Shown: positions 28,301 to 36,757 of the stretch, piece after piece | Layout: every line of letters begins with the position of its first letter | Position numbering within the stretch: position 1 is the first letter of the stretch | DNA from: Mytilisepta virgata | Lineage: Eukaryota; Mollusca; Bivalvia; Mytilida; Mytilidae | Length of the DNA stretch: 64,000 nt | Assembly (NCBI GenBank): GCA_028015205.1 | Contig: CM051521.1 | Location: 100,664,513 to 100,728,512 of the forward strand | Reading direction: 5' to 3' | Position numbers and translations under genes: made by a program | Notes under the pieces: model-generated | The model's database searches: none | Told to the model about the DNA's origin: nothing | Seen by the model: only the letters and a program-made list of their open reading frames with translations

Positions 28301-30828
28301 AAAACATTTCTTAGAAAATAAAAAAAGTATTACTATAAGAGGATCTGCATCTTATTCTTTTATCATTCACCAGTTACAAGCGTATGTTTTTCCGTAGGGC
28401 GATGTAACTATCCCCTTTTAAAAATTGTTTGACATTTTAGATTAGTGGTTTGAAATGAATCTTTTCCTATTGCAGTGATTTTAAGCTTTAGATCTTCGGT
28501 GTAGGGTCATTAGAAATAACTGCATATGCTGAAGATAATGTGTCCGTGTCCGATGTCTGCCAGAGAGTGTTTTATTTTGAAAACAAAGATTATCTGCAAA
28601 ATTATGTAATGGCATAATGATAAAAAATATATATAATCAGTAATACACCTACCCGTCATTCATATCATTAGTCCTGTGTCGGACATAAACAACGCTATGT
28701 GGAGATAGAAATATCGAAAACCGCATGAACTACAAATTTAGTGAAACCATTTCAGCATATGCTTTGCTTGCATCATCCGTAATACAACCCCGCATTCGCG
28801 TTCAGTAACAAGAATTATGTGAATAAGGATACATACCAACGCCATGCCAAAGCCCTTACTTAGAACGATTCTGACCATTTTCAAAGCATTATATTCTGTA
28901 TAACCTAAAGGAGCCAACTAAAAATCACTAAAAGTAGATGAGTTTTTGGCGACCAAATCACGGAGTAGTTTTATGCTATCATCAGAGAATTTTCATTGGT
29001 ATCCCTGACCATGCAGGTAGATGCAGGAATTTAACAGCTTGGTTGCTAGTATTTCAAGTCGAACATATAGGAATTCACACTTTTAAAAAATTGCCATAAT
29101 AAAACATTATGTAGGAACTTGGATAAATCTTTTAATTGGTATCAAAGAATTTATTTCACGAATACATTGATCTTTACATGATTATTTGTTTTACAGTTGG
29201 TAGTTTTGCTATATAAAACTTCTGGTTATTATTTTTGCTTTATGTTTTGGTCGCAAGCTACATGTAGTTACGATAACGTAACCGTCCGTCCAATACTTTC
29301 CCGTGAGGGGAAAGTTAATGGAAAGGGGGGGGGGGGGGTAACCTTATCGCAACTAGTCGCAAGCATGATAGTTTTTGTCAGAGTACCTGGTACATGTACA
29401 TCTAAACTGGTGTCATAGAATGTTTATACAATGGAAGTTATTCATAAATGCAGGGCAAATGATTTTTACACACAGTCGAGTCCAAGTATAAGGCGACATC
29501 ATTTTGTCCTTATATTTGAACAGCTTTAAGTATATTCCAATCGTCCATCTGCACTTAAATGTAAAAGACATATACTAGTATTTGAAAAATAAAAATTGAG
29601 TTTAAATAGTATAAAGAATTCAAAATTTTGACAATTTTGTGTCGAGAAAATATCACAAAGTTTCCCGGCTTTATCGGCCATAGGTAATCATATGCAAATA
29701 CTTTCTGTTTAAAATTTACAAGTTCGGGCTACTTAAAATTTGAAAGATATAATGAGAAGACATTATATCTTTATGACGTTACTACCTAAAGGATTATGTT
29801 GTTTATATTTATAAAGATAAAAAAGTGTGAAATAGCAAATAAATATTCTTTGTACGCACGAATACATTTTTTAAAACCATTGCAGGAGGGCTTACTATAT
29901 GATAAGCGGCTTATTAACTAGTACTTATAGTTTTCTGCACATGTAAACACATTTAAATACTAGTAGTCATCTAGAAAATTTCGTTATTAGTTTATAGAAT
30001 CGAGATTGGAAACGGGGAATGTGTCATTGAGACAACAATGGTACCAATGGGTATTCAACGCACCTGACTGAAAAATTATATTTCCTTATGCCTGTAATAG
30101 ATTAATTAGTAACATTTTCTTCTGTATTTTTGCAGAATACAATAGTTCCATAAGTAAACAATTTGTTTTGGTGTATATTGTCCTTCCGTATACATCAGAC
30201 ATACATTAAAATGTCTTGGTTCCTATTCACCATATATTTGCAAAAGAAAAAATACCGAAGCAACAAAAATTGGAAAATTCTATAAGATCGAAATCCAAAG
30301 CAAGATAAACTTATGAGAATAGAACATAATAAACAAATCCCACAAGGATACATGTATAACTACAAAAAAATTAAATAGAATTAGAACATGACAGCACAGA
30401 AACTAAAGCACTGGCAATGTGAACTCCCAGTAAAAACCTGGAGTGACATCAGGTTTTGAGGAAGGGTAAGCATGTCCTGTAGGAAGAGGTTATATAAAAG
30501 ATGTTTCCATCTTAAGTTACTGGAAACTGGTTATACAAGATCCGAACATAACACATAATATAAGATTATTTTTTTAATCTTTTCAGCTGCTGATCCGGTG
30601 AAACCACCAATAACAGAACCATTTAAGAAACCCCCGACACGAAGCGGATCAAGAATGCGTACCCCTTTGAAGACAACGGGACCTCAAACAAATGGTCTCA
30701 CACAGGAGACCGTTACCCTTAGATATACAAGCTCTGCAAAAGGAAAACGGGAAAACCAAATCGAAAATAAACAACAAGAACCTATAGTTGAACCCACGTA
30801 CCAAGTCGCAAGTCCTAATACATTTTAA
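18547..30828 (+). CDS. TBATA: TBATA/SPATIAL-like protein, nine coding exons
   Basis: Joined exons 18547-18751, 19679-19921, 23397-23653, 23935-24016, 25610-25784, 26114-26166, 26523-26564 and 30587-30828 are eight visible blocks here, and the alternative block 20153-20229 is the ninth. The main form has 1299 nt, 432 residues, with splice phases agreeing at all joins. Landmarks recall vertebrate TBATA (thymus, brain and testes associated): FGALSQNSFFTRHNPHP at residues 45-61 followed by a V-x-HI-x(6)-P-(I/V)-C segment, WRDELKHL near 156, and YSEKTGRLIPPPSRA near 189-203. A leucine-rich helix near 236-275 (LCQILQTEDMNAVQAWL..EKALVQDF) matches the vertebrate LCRIL..AIQFWL region. The C-terminal third is basic, low-complexity and probably disordered. 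TBATA is reported in testis, brain and thymic stroma; the molecular role is not well defined. The start is the first ATG after the 18545 acceptor. Orthology is inferred from memory of the family and needs a search. Confidence 0.85.
19679..19921 (+). CDS. TBATA: TBATA-like coding exon 2
   Basis: Acceptor GACCCTAG, donor G|GTAAGT, phase 1 at both ends. Encodes residues 69-149, beginning LLDVPICAVND, which parallels the PVCVVRD segment of vertebrate TBATA. The rest (NPKYSLQFPPNSFNKEKL..) is not something I recognise. Confidence 0.87.
20153..20229 (+). CDS. TBATA: Alternative terminal exon of the TBATA-like gene
   Basis: Acceptor ATAAACAG at 20152, phase 1 like the exon 3 that it replaces. It encodes EPRTRLPPVRSGSRLTSSMK followed by IPYFR and a stop at 20227-20229. 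An AATAAA lies 172 nt downstream at 20401. Used as a last exon it gives a 174-residue protein holding only the N-terminal conserved half. Its PPVRSGSR resembles PPTRSGSR in the last exon of the long form, so the two alternative C termini share a basic RSGSR patch. Confidence 0.6.
20401..20406 (+). promoter_or_regulatory. Poly(A) signal AATAAA for the short form
   Basis: AATAAA followed by a T/G-rich stretch (GTTATTTCTTTCAATGTTGTT), placed 172 nt after the alternative stop codon. Because the region is AT-rich, chance occurrence is possible; its position makes it credible. Confidence 0.5.
21943..22480 (+). mobile_element. 538-bp MITE, copy 1 (in TBATA-like intron)
   Basis: Bounded by TAGGCTTTTTACTT and, inverted, TAGCCTTTCTACTT (imperfect terminal inverted repeats of about 14 bp). 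It is flanked by the 7-bp duplication CATATGT at 21936-21942 and 22481-22487. The second copy at 41221-41758 has exactly the same length and, by eye, three substitutions. An 89-codon frame inside is shared by both copies (one residue differs) but resembles no transposase. 7-bp duplications are uncommon; the superfamily is not assigned. Confidence 0.9.
23397..23653 (+). CDS. TBATA: TBATA-like coding exon 3
   Basis: Acceptor TTTTTCATTAG, donor ATG|GTATGT, phase 1 in and phase 0 out. Encodes residues 150-235 with WRDELKHLTDAIG and the YSEKTGRLIPPPSRA block, both paralleled in vertebrate TBATA. A short RGQSRGQSRGG basic repeat follows. Confidence 0.88.
23935..24016 (+). CDS. TBATA: TBATA-like coding exon 4
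   Basis: Acceptor TATTCTCTCAG, donor G|GTATGT. Encodes residues 236-262 (VMSMLCQILQTEDMNAVQAW..), corresponding to the vertebrate LLCRILETD..AIQFWL helix. Confidence 0.87.
24375..25395. repeat. GTCTCGCC-type dispersed repeat with 167-bp tandem duplication
   Basis: Several ends of one repeat family: TGTCTCGCCTTTTTG at about 24390, GGCGAGACAAAAATC at about 24826, and a hairpin TGTCTCGCCTT/AAGGCGAGACA at 25358-25368 and 25380-25390. Between them a unit starting TGTAAAGTAAGCAAACC at 24963 is repeated from 25130 with very few changes (period 167 bp). All of this lies in the intron between coding exons 4 and 5. Confidence 0.8.
25311..25336 (+). repeat. (CGC)n trinucleotide microsatellite
   Basis: About nine CGC/GCC triplets in an otherwise AT-rich intron, embedded in the GTCTCGCC repeat and followed by GACGCCGG. 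Confidence 0.9.
25610..25784 (+). CDS. TBATA: TBATA-like coding exon 5
   Basis: Acceptor GTCTTTCAG, donor ACAG|GTATGT, phase 1 in and phase 2 out. Encodes residues 263-320, starting EKALVQDFIKAAV, which parallels EKDLALGLLQTAV of vertebrate TBATA. This contiguity across an exon border supports the model. Confidence 0.87.
26114..26166 (+). CDS. TBATA: TBATA-like coding exon 6
   Basis: Acceptor TTGCATTTTAG, donor G|GTGAGT, 53 nt, phase 2 in and phase 1 out. Encodes about 18 residues (LVLEENKAPVISGTVPD). Assigned by phase match and splice sites, not by homology. Confidence 0.75.
26523..26564 (+). CDS. TBATA: TBATA-like coding exon 7 (micro-exon)
   Basis: Acceptor CCTATTTTCAG, donor TACC|GTATGT, 42 nt, phase 1 at both ends, so it can be skipped without frame change. 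Encodes FTPDSFGVLDEFY and a shared proline codon. Support is from splice sites and phase only. Confidence 0.65.
27041..28203. mobile_element. 1163-bp non-autonomous TIR element
   Basis: Perfect 16-bp inverted ends TAGGGTTAGGTTGCTA (27041-27056) and its reverse complement (28188-28203). If the outermost TA is the target duplication, the TIR proper is GGGTTAGGTTGC.. with TA on each side, as in Tc1/mariner-type insertion. The left end continues into a palindrome, GGTTGCTAAGCAACC. No transposase frame is visible inside, so it is probably mobilised in trans. The superfamily is uncertain. Confidence 0.75.
29265..29355. mobile_element. Small MITE with G14 tract
   Basis: Inverted ends TAGTTACGATAACGTAAC (29265-29282) and, inverted, TAGTTGCGATAAGGTTAC (29338-29355). 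Direct repeat GTCGCAAGC flanks it at 29250-29258 and 29356-29364, although six extra bases lie between the left copy and the TIR. Copy B of the host repeat (near 55440) reads TCTCAAGCATGATAG without the insert. Confidence 0.55.
29325..29338 (+). repeat. G14 homopolymer
   Basis: Fourteen consecutive G in an AT-rich context, within the small MITE. A second G14 run is at 39660-39673. Confidence 0.9.
30355..30480 (+). repeat. Decayed copy of the CCGGAAGGGTAAGCAG dispersed repeat
   Basis: Contains AACTCCCAGTAAAAACCTGGAGTGACATCAGG and GGAAGGGTAAGCA, a degenerate match to the retroelement 3' region at 36540-36620 and 40980-41050, and to 38820-39020. Confidence 0.45.
30587..30828 (+). CDS. TBATA: TBATA-like last coding exon
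   Basis: Acceptor ATCTTTTCAG, phase 1, stop TAA at 30826-30828. Encodes residues 353-432, rich in K, P, T and S (PPTRSGSRMRTP..), probably a disordered basic tail. A poly(A) signal follows at 30953. Confidence 0.85.
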
Positions 30829-30952
30829 GAGTTATTTCAGCTGTAGCAAAGACTAATGTTATCGGATTACTTCTCTGTTGCTTAAAGTAATCCCATTATT
30901 ACAAAGACTCATAAAAATGCTATAAAAAAACGGAATGTACGACTGTTGGCTA

Positions 30953-30958
30953 AATAAA
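30953..30958 (+). promoter_or_regulatory. Poly(A) signal AATAAA for the long form
   Basis: AATAAA 125 nt after the TAA of the last exon. A further AATAAA lies near 31583. Confidence 0.55.
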
Positions 30959-30999
30959 AGACACACACGAGTATTTCTACCACGAATAAATATTCCGTT

Positions 31000-32220
31000 C
31001 GAAAATTTTAATTTTATTTGAATTTTGATAGATGTCTTTCCGGCCTTTCCTTTGCCTTGTTTGTGTATTGTTTAAATTAATATATATTTGATGTTTTCTA
31101 AGAAGTTGTTACTTTCAAGTGCTCCGTTATCAGTATTATATATATAGTTCAGTAAATGTACATACTGTTGTTGATAGAAATACCACTGGACAGTATATAT
31201 TGTTTTCTCTATCTATATATTTGAATAATAAGTATCTCATTTCAATAATTCTTGTCATTTCCCAGCATTTTACATATAATTTTGAATAATCAACATTAAA
31301 CCTTTTATTGTCATATTTTACATTCAACTTGGTCAGACCGAAAATACATGAAAACACATTTTCTTTCGCAACACTCACAAATGCCCGAATTTAATTTATG
31401 AAAATAGTTTTTCCCTTTTATGCATGTGTTAAAATATGTTATTGTTCAATTGTTTTAAAGTTTATCTATGTATAAATTTAGTTAGTTGTAAATAAGAGTG
31501 TTTATGACGTCATAATGCTCATTGTAAAGGAACTGATTTTTAATTTTGCTCAAACTTCATACATTGTATATTTATTTCCTTCAATAAAATCTGCTGTGAT
31601 ATCTTCATATGGTTTTTTTTCATTAAGTTAAAGATAAACATTCTTTTCATACCAGTTTTTTGCTATTTCTAACACATCGGCATTCCTCAAGGTCCAAAAT
31701 ATTTAAACCCTAAAAAGATAAAGATAATAACCGGATTCATAAGCTAAAAAGAGCACAAATATTTTTAAGTCATATTTAAGTTAACTTATATGAAAGTAAA
31801 CCAAAGTAATGGCTGGTGTAACAATACATCACCGACTCTTTGTATTTCAAATACATATGGCTGCTAACAGTGTAAAACTTACATTTGTGCATTCCATTGC
31901 CATACTTTCATTGATGCGTTTTGAATTGAACCATAATATAAGAATTTTAAATAGGTCAAAATGTATGATTGATTCATGTATGTAGACATTTTTACTATAA
32001 TTTTTTTGTAATATGTAAGGACACGTATATTTTAACTGCTGTTTTTCATTTCATTTCATTGCTTGAAAAACTTATTTTGTTTTACACATCGTTTCAGTTT
32101 CTTCCGTTTCCGTTTTCCTGGAAAATCCAGAGATCAAAAGTATTCATAAAGGAAATGATAAAACATCCTGTGAAAATATATGTTAGATCGTACGCTAACA
32201 AAAAAAAACAAAAAAAGTAA
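31000..32220. other. AT-rich intergenic DNA
   Basis: Downstream of the TBATA-like gene; only short open frames without coding character. Nothing recognised. Confidence 0.4.
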
Positions 32221-32229
32221 GAATATTAA

Positions 32230-32720
32230 AATTTCAGGTTCGTGGTTAAGTTTAGGAAGGGTGTGACTAAACTCGGCCGTTATCTAAGATTGCCGTCACG
32301 GCCAGACATATAATTAATTAGACATTAATTAAAGATCTTCTATGAAACTGCTGAGCCAACTGGAACCAACCTTAGGTAGATAGTCCTTGGGCGGTCCCCT
32401 TCTAAAATGTGTCCTTTGTCCCCGAACTTCAACCAAGATAGTTGCCGTAGCTAATTATAGAAAAGGGGGAGGAATTTTTTTTAATCTTTTCCTCTGAAAC
32501 TGCAATATCAACCAAACTTTCCTTAAATGCCTTCATATGGTCCCCTTCCAGAACGGTATCCGGTAATTCCGACCTCCTCGACCATGATGGCCACCGCCGC
32601 CGAACTCAGTTTTAAACTATAGATCCTATGTGAATGCACTTTTAATTCATTTAAATCATCCTTAGGGGTGTCCAGTTTCAAAATTGTGTCGAAGGATGCA
32701 CCGAACCAATAATGTTTACA
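32230..32720 (+). repeat. Diverged copy of the ~166-bp repeat family
   Basis: Contains GAAACTGCTGAGCCAACTGG, CTTGGGCGGTCCCCTTC, CAACCAAGATAG and CCATGATGGCCACCGCC, in the order seen in the 4.9-6.8 kb array. Confidence 0.6.
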
Positions 32721-33541
32721 TGCGAGCTTATATATGCTCCTTGCAGCCTCTAGTTTGTTTGAAATCTTGTTTGCAGTATAGAGTACTTGTAAGCTTGATA
32801 TGTCGTGTTCTAATTTTTCTAAAAGTTTGTGTATATACCTCCGACTACATGGTAGTCTGCTAGGATTGATGGTCTACACCCGGAATAAAAGAACGCTTAT
32901 ATTCTCATTGACATTTTATTAAAACATTAATAATCTGAAATTATTAGCAGATTAAGCACTCTAAAGTCCCACGTAGCAGGATTTTATCATGTGATGTCTG
33001 TTGAACACTTCCAATTCATCACTGATTTCCGTATTAGAAAAAAAGTTTATACGAATACCGGCATCGCCTATCGTGGCTATTTGTATAAAAAGTTTATACC
33101 AGGAACAATGCAACTCGATAAATGACATTAGAAATTAATATCTCGAGTTCAGTCGAAGTTCAACTCGAACTCTAACTTTAACTCGAATTCGATGTTTAGT
33201 CACACCCATTTACGAATGGATCAATTTATTACTTAGAACTTAAATCTTCGATTAAGCGTGTACATAATAAATGGAAGTGTCCAGAGTATTCATTTTCAAT
33301 CTTTTGCGACATTTATTAATCACAAAGTAGAGCTTGTTGATAACAGAAAAATGTCCGTTATCATTACCATAAACAAACAAACCTGTCTGCAAAAATCAGG
33401 AATTCATATAAAATTATAATACTGAAGGTTATAAGTTGCTATCATCACGCATCTTAAAGAACACGCAAATAATACGTTACTAAAATATATAAATGGCATC
33501 CACGGTCATTAATTTTTTTTCTTTATATATTGCTAGTGATT

Positions 33542-33925
33542 GATTGATTGATTGATTGTTGCTTAACGTCCAGTGGCAGATATTTCATGCTTCTTCAGGA
33601 CAAGAACCAGCTCAATTTATCAAACAATTCAAATAGGGGTGGGTCAGGACACAAAGGGGAACCAATTTTGACTGCCACTGTAAAAGGAGGATGATTGGGT
33701 AGGGTCGGATAATTTAGCCTTCTATAGCGGCATTAGCCTACTCTTTTTCGAAAACTACAGAAGAGGTCTTTAGGAGGGAGTGTTGCATTCTCCAAACACT
33801 ATGGACTATGGTCCGCGGTCACGTTTTCCGTATTATGACCTGACAACCCGCTAACGAGAGGGCCTCCCATATCCGCCACTCGGGGACGCGGTAGGCAGTT
33901 CTATCGGTTGAGCCCCGTGATCCAT
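33542..33925 (-). mobile_element. tRNA-derived SINE with 14-bp target duplication
   Basis: Flanked by the perfect direct repeat TATTGCTAGTGATT at 33528-33541 and 33926-33939. Read on the minus strand it begins near 33925 with a tRNA-like head (GGCTCAACCGATAGA, a plausible box A) and ends at 33542 in a (CAAT)n tail, seen on the + strand as repeated GATT. Box B is weak. The 384-bp body has no coding frame. Confidence 0.75.
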
Positions 33926-33999
33926 TATTGCTAGTGATTTGTTCATGATGTATATATGAAGGGTATCTTTCAAATTATGGAAAACGTTCAAATGACTCT

Positions 34000-34140
34000 G
34001 ACTCAAACAGAGACGGACTAGTCATAAAAAATCGGAAAAAACCACAACTAAAACACAAAAAAATGAGTCACACAAACTCCATAATACCGTGAGAGTAACA
34101 GGAGGTAGATGCCCCTTCAGTATGAGTTAAATCTGTGAGG
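34000..34140 (+). repeat. Fragment of a dispersed molluscan repeat
   Basis: GACTCAAACAGAGACGGAC.. followed by ACACAAACTCCATAATACCG and AACAGGAGGTAGATGCCCC, a degenerate resemblance to the 38.8-39.0 kb repeat. Low support. Confidence 0.3.
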
Positions 34141-34569
34141 TCACTTATTCAAATCAATATTAGTAGAATTGTCGAATTAAGAGTGTCATTGAGTTCAAAG
34201 ATCCCGATTTTGATAAAACCTTGGCCACCATTCACCGCAAATATGTTGTCCTTCCCGCAGAAAATTCCCCTTCGTTGCATTTTTTTGTCTGAAAAAGACA
34301 ATAAAAGGATTTCTTAATGACAGAATTTAGCGTGGATAGCTCACTCAGCAATAAAAAAAAACATCGCAACTACGGTTTCTAAAGAGGAGATCATTGGTTA
34401 TCACATCTCAGTATGCTTTTTTCACCAATAATAAAATAATAAAAAATTTGATTTGTCAAATTTTCATGTGTGTGTAATGGCGTCTTCGTGTCTGAATACT
34501 TATGTTGTGGCGTTTCAGGATGTCGTATGAAACTTTCCTATTAGAATAGAAATAATTCGAGGTCGGTTA

Positions 34570-34642
34570 AAAATATCCTGATTTTACCAGGGGCAAAATA
34601 TTTAGCATAAATGGCCTACCCGTGGTAAAATCAGGATATTTT
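34570..34642. repeat. Hairpin with 20-bp perfect arms
   Basis: AAAATATCCTGATTTTACCA (34570-34589) is the exact reverse complement of 34623-34642, with a 33-bp loop. No flanking duplication was identified. Confidence 0.85.
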
Positions 34643-35042
34643 GAAGCCACCGTGAATATTTCTCAAATACTAGTACACAGAAACCAGATGGATTGGTTCA
34701 GCAGACGTATTTCAATGGGTACATATTGTGCTTCTCTCTTTCATTCATTCAGGACAGACCTTTTTCACATCTGCTCAAGATAGTAGGATTAAAAACTTAC
34801 TCAAATCTTAAATATCACTAAAAACTCACAATTTGGTGATTATCATCATATCATCGATATAAAAATTAAGGATAGTGCGACACTGATTATTCTAGAAGAG
34901 GTGTAAATGAAATGTGCATATTAAAAACTCAAAAGGATCAATGGATAATTTAAATTCCAAAAACCTTTCCGTTTGTAACAGCTTCAAAACATTCAATAAC
35001 TTTGCTCTATTTATACAAAAATTAAACATGACAAACTAAAAC

Positions 35043-36017
35043 GTAGACTTAAACTAGAGGCTCCAAAGAGCTTGTGTCGCTCAACAGATAGTCATGGACT
35101 ATATCAGAATGCAGGGGTATCAACATATCAAATATAATTGACCTACTGTGTACAGCTAAATGTTATATTCTGGTATTTGAATTGTCAGACAAAGGGTACT
35201 GCAAAGCAGGAGATCACCTTGCAATCAATCCCACATCATTTGATTAGTGCCTTTGTTGTATGCTATATTAAAAGCCATAAACGGACTTTTCACTCTTCAA
35301 AGCAAATTGAACCATACTAGGTTCGACCCAGAACACTGACTTCATGTTGATGTTGAAAATCAAAAGAGGTCATCCTCCCTTCAAGATGTTAAATTGTACC
35401 AAGTTAGGTGAAGATATGCGGAGGTATTTGGCCTGTATTGTGTTGACAAGGTTTTGACCTGGACCTTTGATCTCAACATGGCCTTCAATAGATTTTTCTA
35501 GCATTCCTCTGGATCCGGTAAAAGGGCCCATTCCTTGTGGTCTTGGGCTGAATGGACAGATAGATACACAACGTATAGCGGTGTTACTTTATCTCCTTCC
35601 ACAATTTCGTTATGAGGCTGTAATAACAGTATCAGAATTCACTTGGTATAAAGGAAAGTTCTGCATTTGGAACAAAATGTTTCATAATGTACGAAGCATG
35701 AAATTTGACGTCATAGTGTTGTTATTTAGCATGAGGTAATATCACTCTTTTAGGTGTAGCCTTATGTTCAGTTATGTTTTTTCATTTTTAAAAAATACAT
35801 TCTAAGGCGTTTGGCCTGTATTGGACTGACAAGGTTCAATTTTAAGGTTAATCTTGAAATTCAATATGGTTATTTCATTGACTATTGCTGCCCACTTTTG
35901 TTCCAAAAGGCCCTGTGGTTTCAGACAAGAAGATCTTAAAGTAAATTTCCCATAGGGTCCAATGTTAAACTATGATCGGCTCTGGCGGCCATCCTGGATG
36001 ACAGGCCAAGTCACTCG
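35043..36017 (-). repeat. Dispersed repeat, molluscan AGAGGCTCC..GTCGCTCA type
   Basis: Begins CTAGAGGCTCCAAAGAGC..GTGTCGCTCA and ends with minus-oriented pieces of the ~166-bp family (CCCATAGGGTCCAATGTTAAA near 35950, GGCGGCCATCCTGGATGACAGG near 35985). The motif GGCCTGTATTG(T/G)..TGACAAGG occurs at about 35429 and 35814, an internal duplication of roughly 385 bp. Confidence 0.6.
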
Positions 36018-36755
36018 TTAGGGAAAGACTTTCCGCGGGAGCTACTCAAATTCTAAGACTTTCTACATCCCATCTACCCCAGTGAGCTTGAAATTAAGGA
36101 TACTACAGATACACCAAAGTCCGCTTCATATTTGGATTTGTTTCTTAAAATAGACAATGAGGGACATTTGAAGACAAAACTTTATGACAAACGTGATGAC
36201 TTTCCTATTGTTAACTTTCCCTTCTTGAGTAGCAATATACCAGCATCGCCTGCATATGGCGTTTACGTTTCTCAGCTTATCCGATTTTCAAGGGCATGCA
36301 TGAGTTACCCTGACTTTCGACAAATAGGATTACTGCTGTCACAAAAGCTTCTTAACCAGGGTTTTATCAGGAATAAGTTGATGGTATCACTTAGGAAATT
36401 TTACGATCGTCATCACGAATTGATTGACCGTTATAGTGTTCCAATATCTAAGATGATGTTGGACCTATTCCCACTGTCGTAACATTTCATGCGACTCCAC
36501 CGATTTGTAACTTCCACTGGATTGACTTTGTTGAAATTCACGACGGGTGCAGATTACGGAGCAGGAACTGCTTACCCTTCCGGAGCACCTGGGTTCACTC
36601 CTGGTTTTTATAGGAGTTCGTTTGTTCATTGTTTTTTAGTTTTCTGTGTTTATTTGTTGTGGTTGTGGTTGTTCATTTGTCTTCCCGGGTTTATCAGTCC
36701 AATGGATTACGTTTTTTTATTGCTCCTTAGGATTATTTGTCCTTTTTATTGTTAC
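36018..36755 (+). mobile_element. 5'-truncated reverse-transcriptase retroelement, copy 1
   Basis: A 3' fragment consisting of the C-terminal end of an RT-element ORF (36060-36482) and a 3' region with CCGGAGCACCTGGGTTCAC and TTCTATAGGAGTT-like wording. The left edge abuts an unrelated repeat. The same 3' region occurs inverted at 40853-41220. The class of retroelement is not determined. Confidence 0.65.
36060..36482 (+). pseudogene. C-terminal fragment of a reverse-transcriptase-type ORF
   Basis: Open from about 36060 to the TAA at 36480-36482 and beginning internally, so it is truncated rather than frameshifted. Recognisable wording: YPSELEIKDTTDTPKSASYLD, LYDKRDDFPIVNFPF, SNIPASPAYGVYVSQLIRFS, LLNQGF and LRKFYDRHHELIDRY. 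These are conserved in the C terminus of a reverse-transcriptase protein family that is very common in bivalve and other animal genomes. The RT palm domain itself is absent. The fragment is non-autonomous and most likely non-functional. Confidence 0.75.
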
Positions 36756-36757
36756 AT

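Larger units (their letters stand above)
28370..29545 (+). repeat. 1.2-kb dispersed repeat, copy A
   Basis: Collinear with 54430-55605 in the same orientation. Shared blocks include GTTACAAGCnTATnTTT, TTTTAGATTAGTGGTTTG, ATTGCAGTGATTTTAAG, AATCACGGAGTA, GGAATTTAACAGCTTGGTTG and AGGAATTCACACTTTTA. The copies are clearly diverged (very roughly four in five bases match). The family is unknown to me and has no visible coding capacity. Confidence 0.75.
26565..30586. other. Last intron of the TBATA-like gene
   Basis: A 4-kb intron carrying a 1163-bp TIR element, a 1.2-kb dispersed repeat with a nested small MITE, and a decayed dispersed repeat near 30.4 kb (see separate entries). No further exon was seen. 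Confidence 0.6.
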
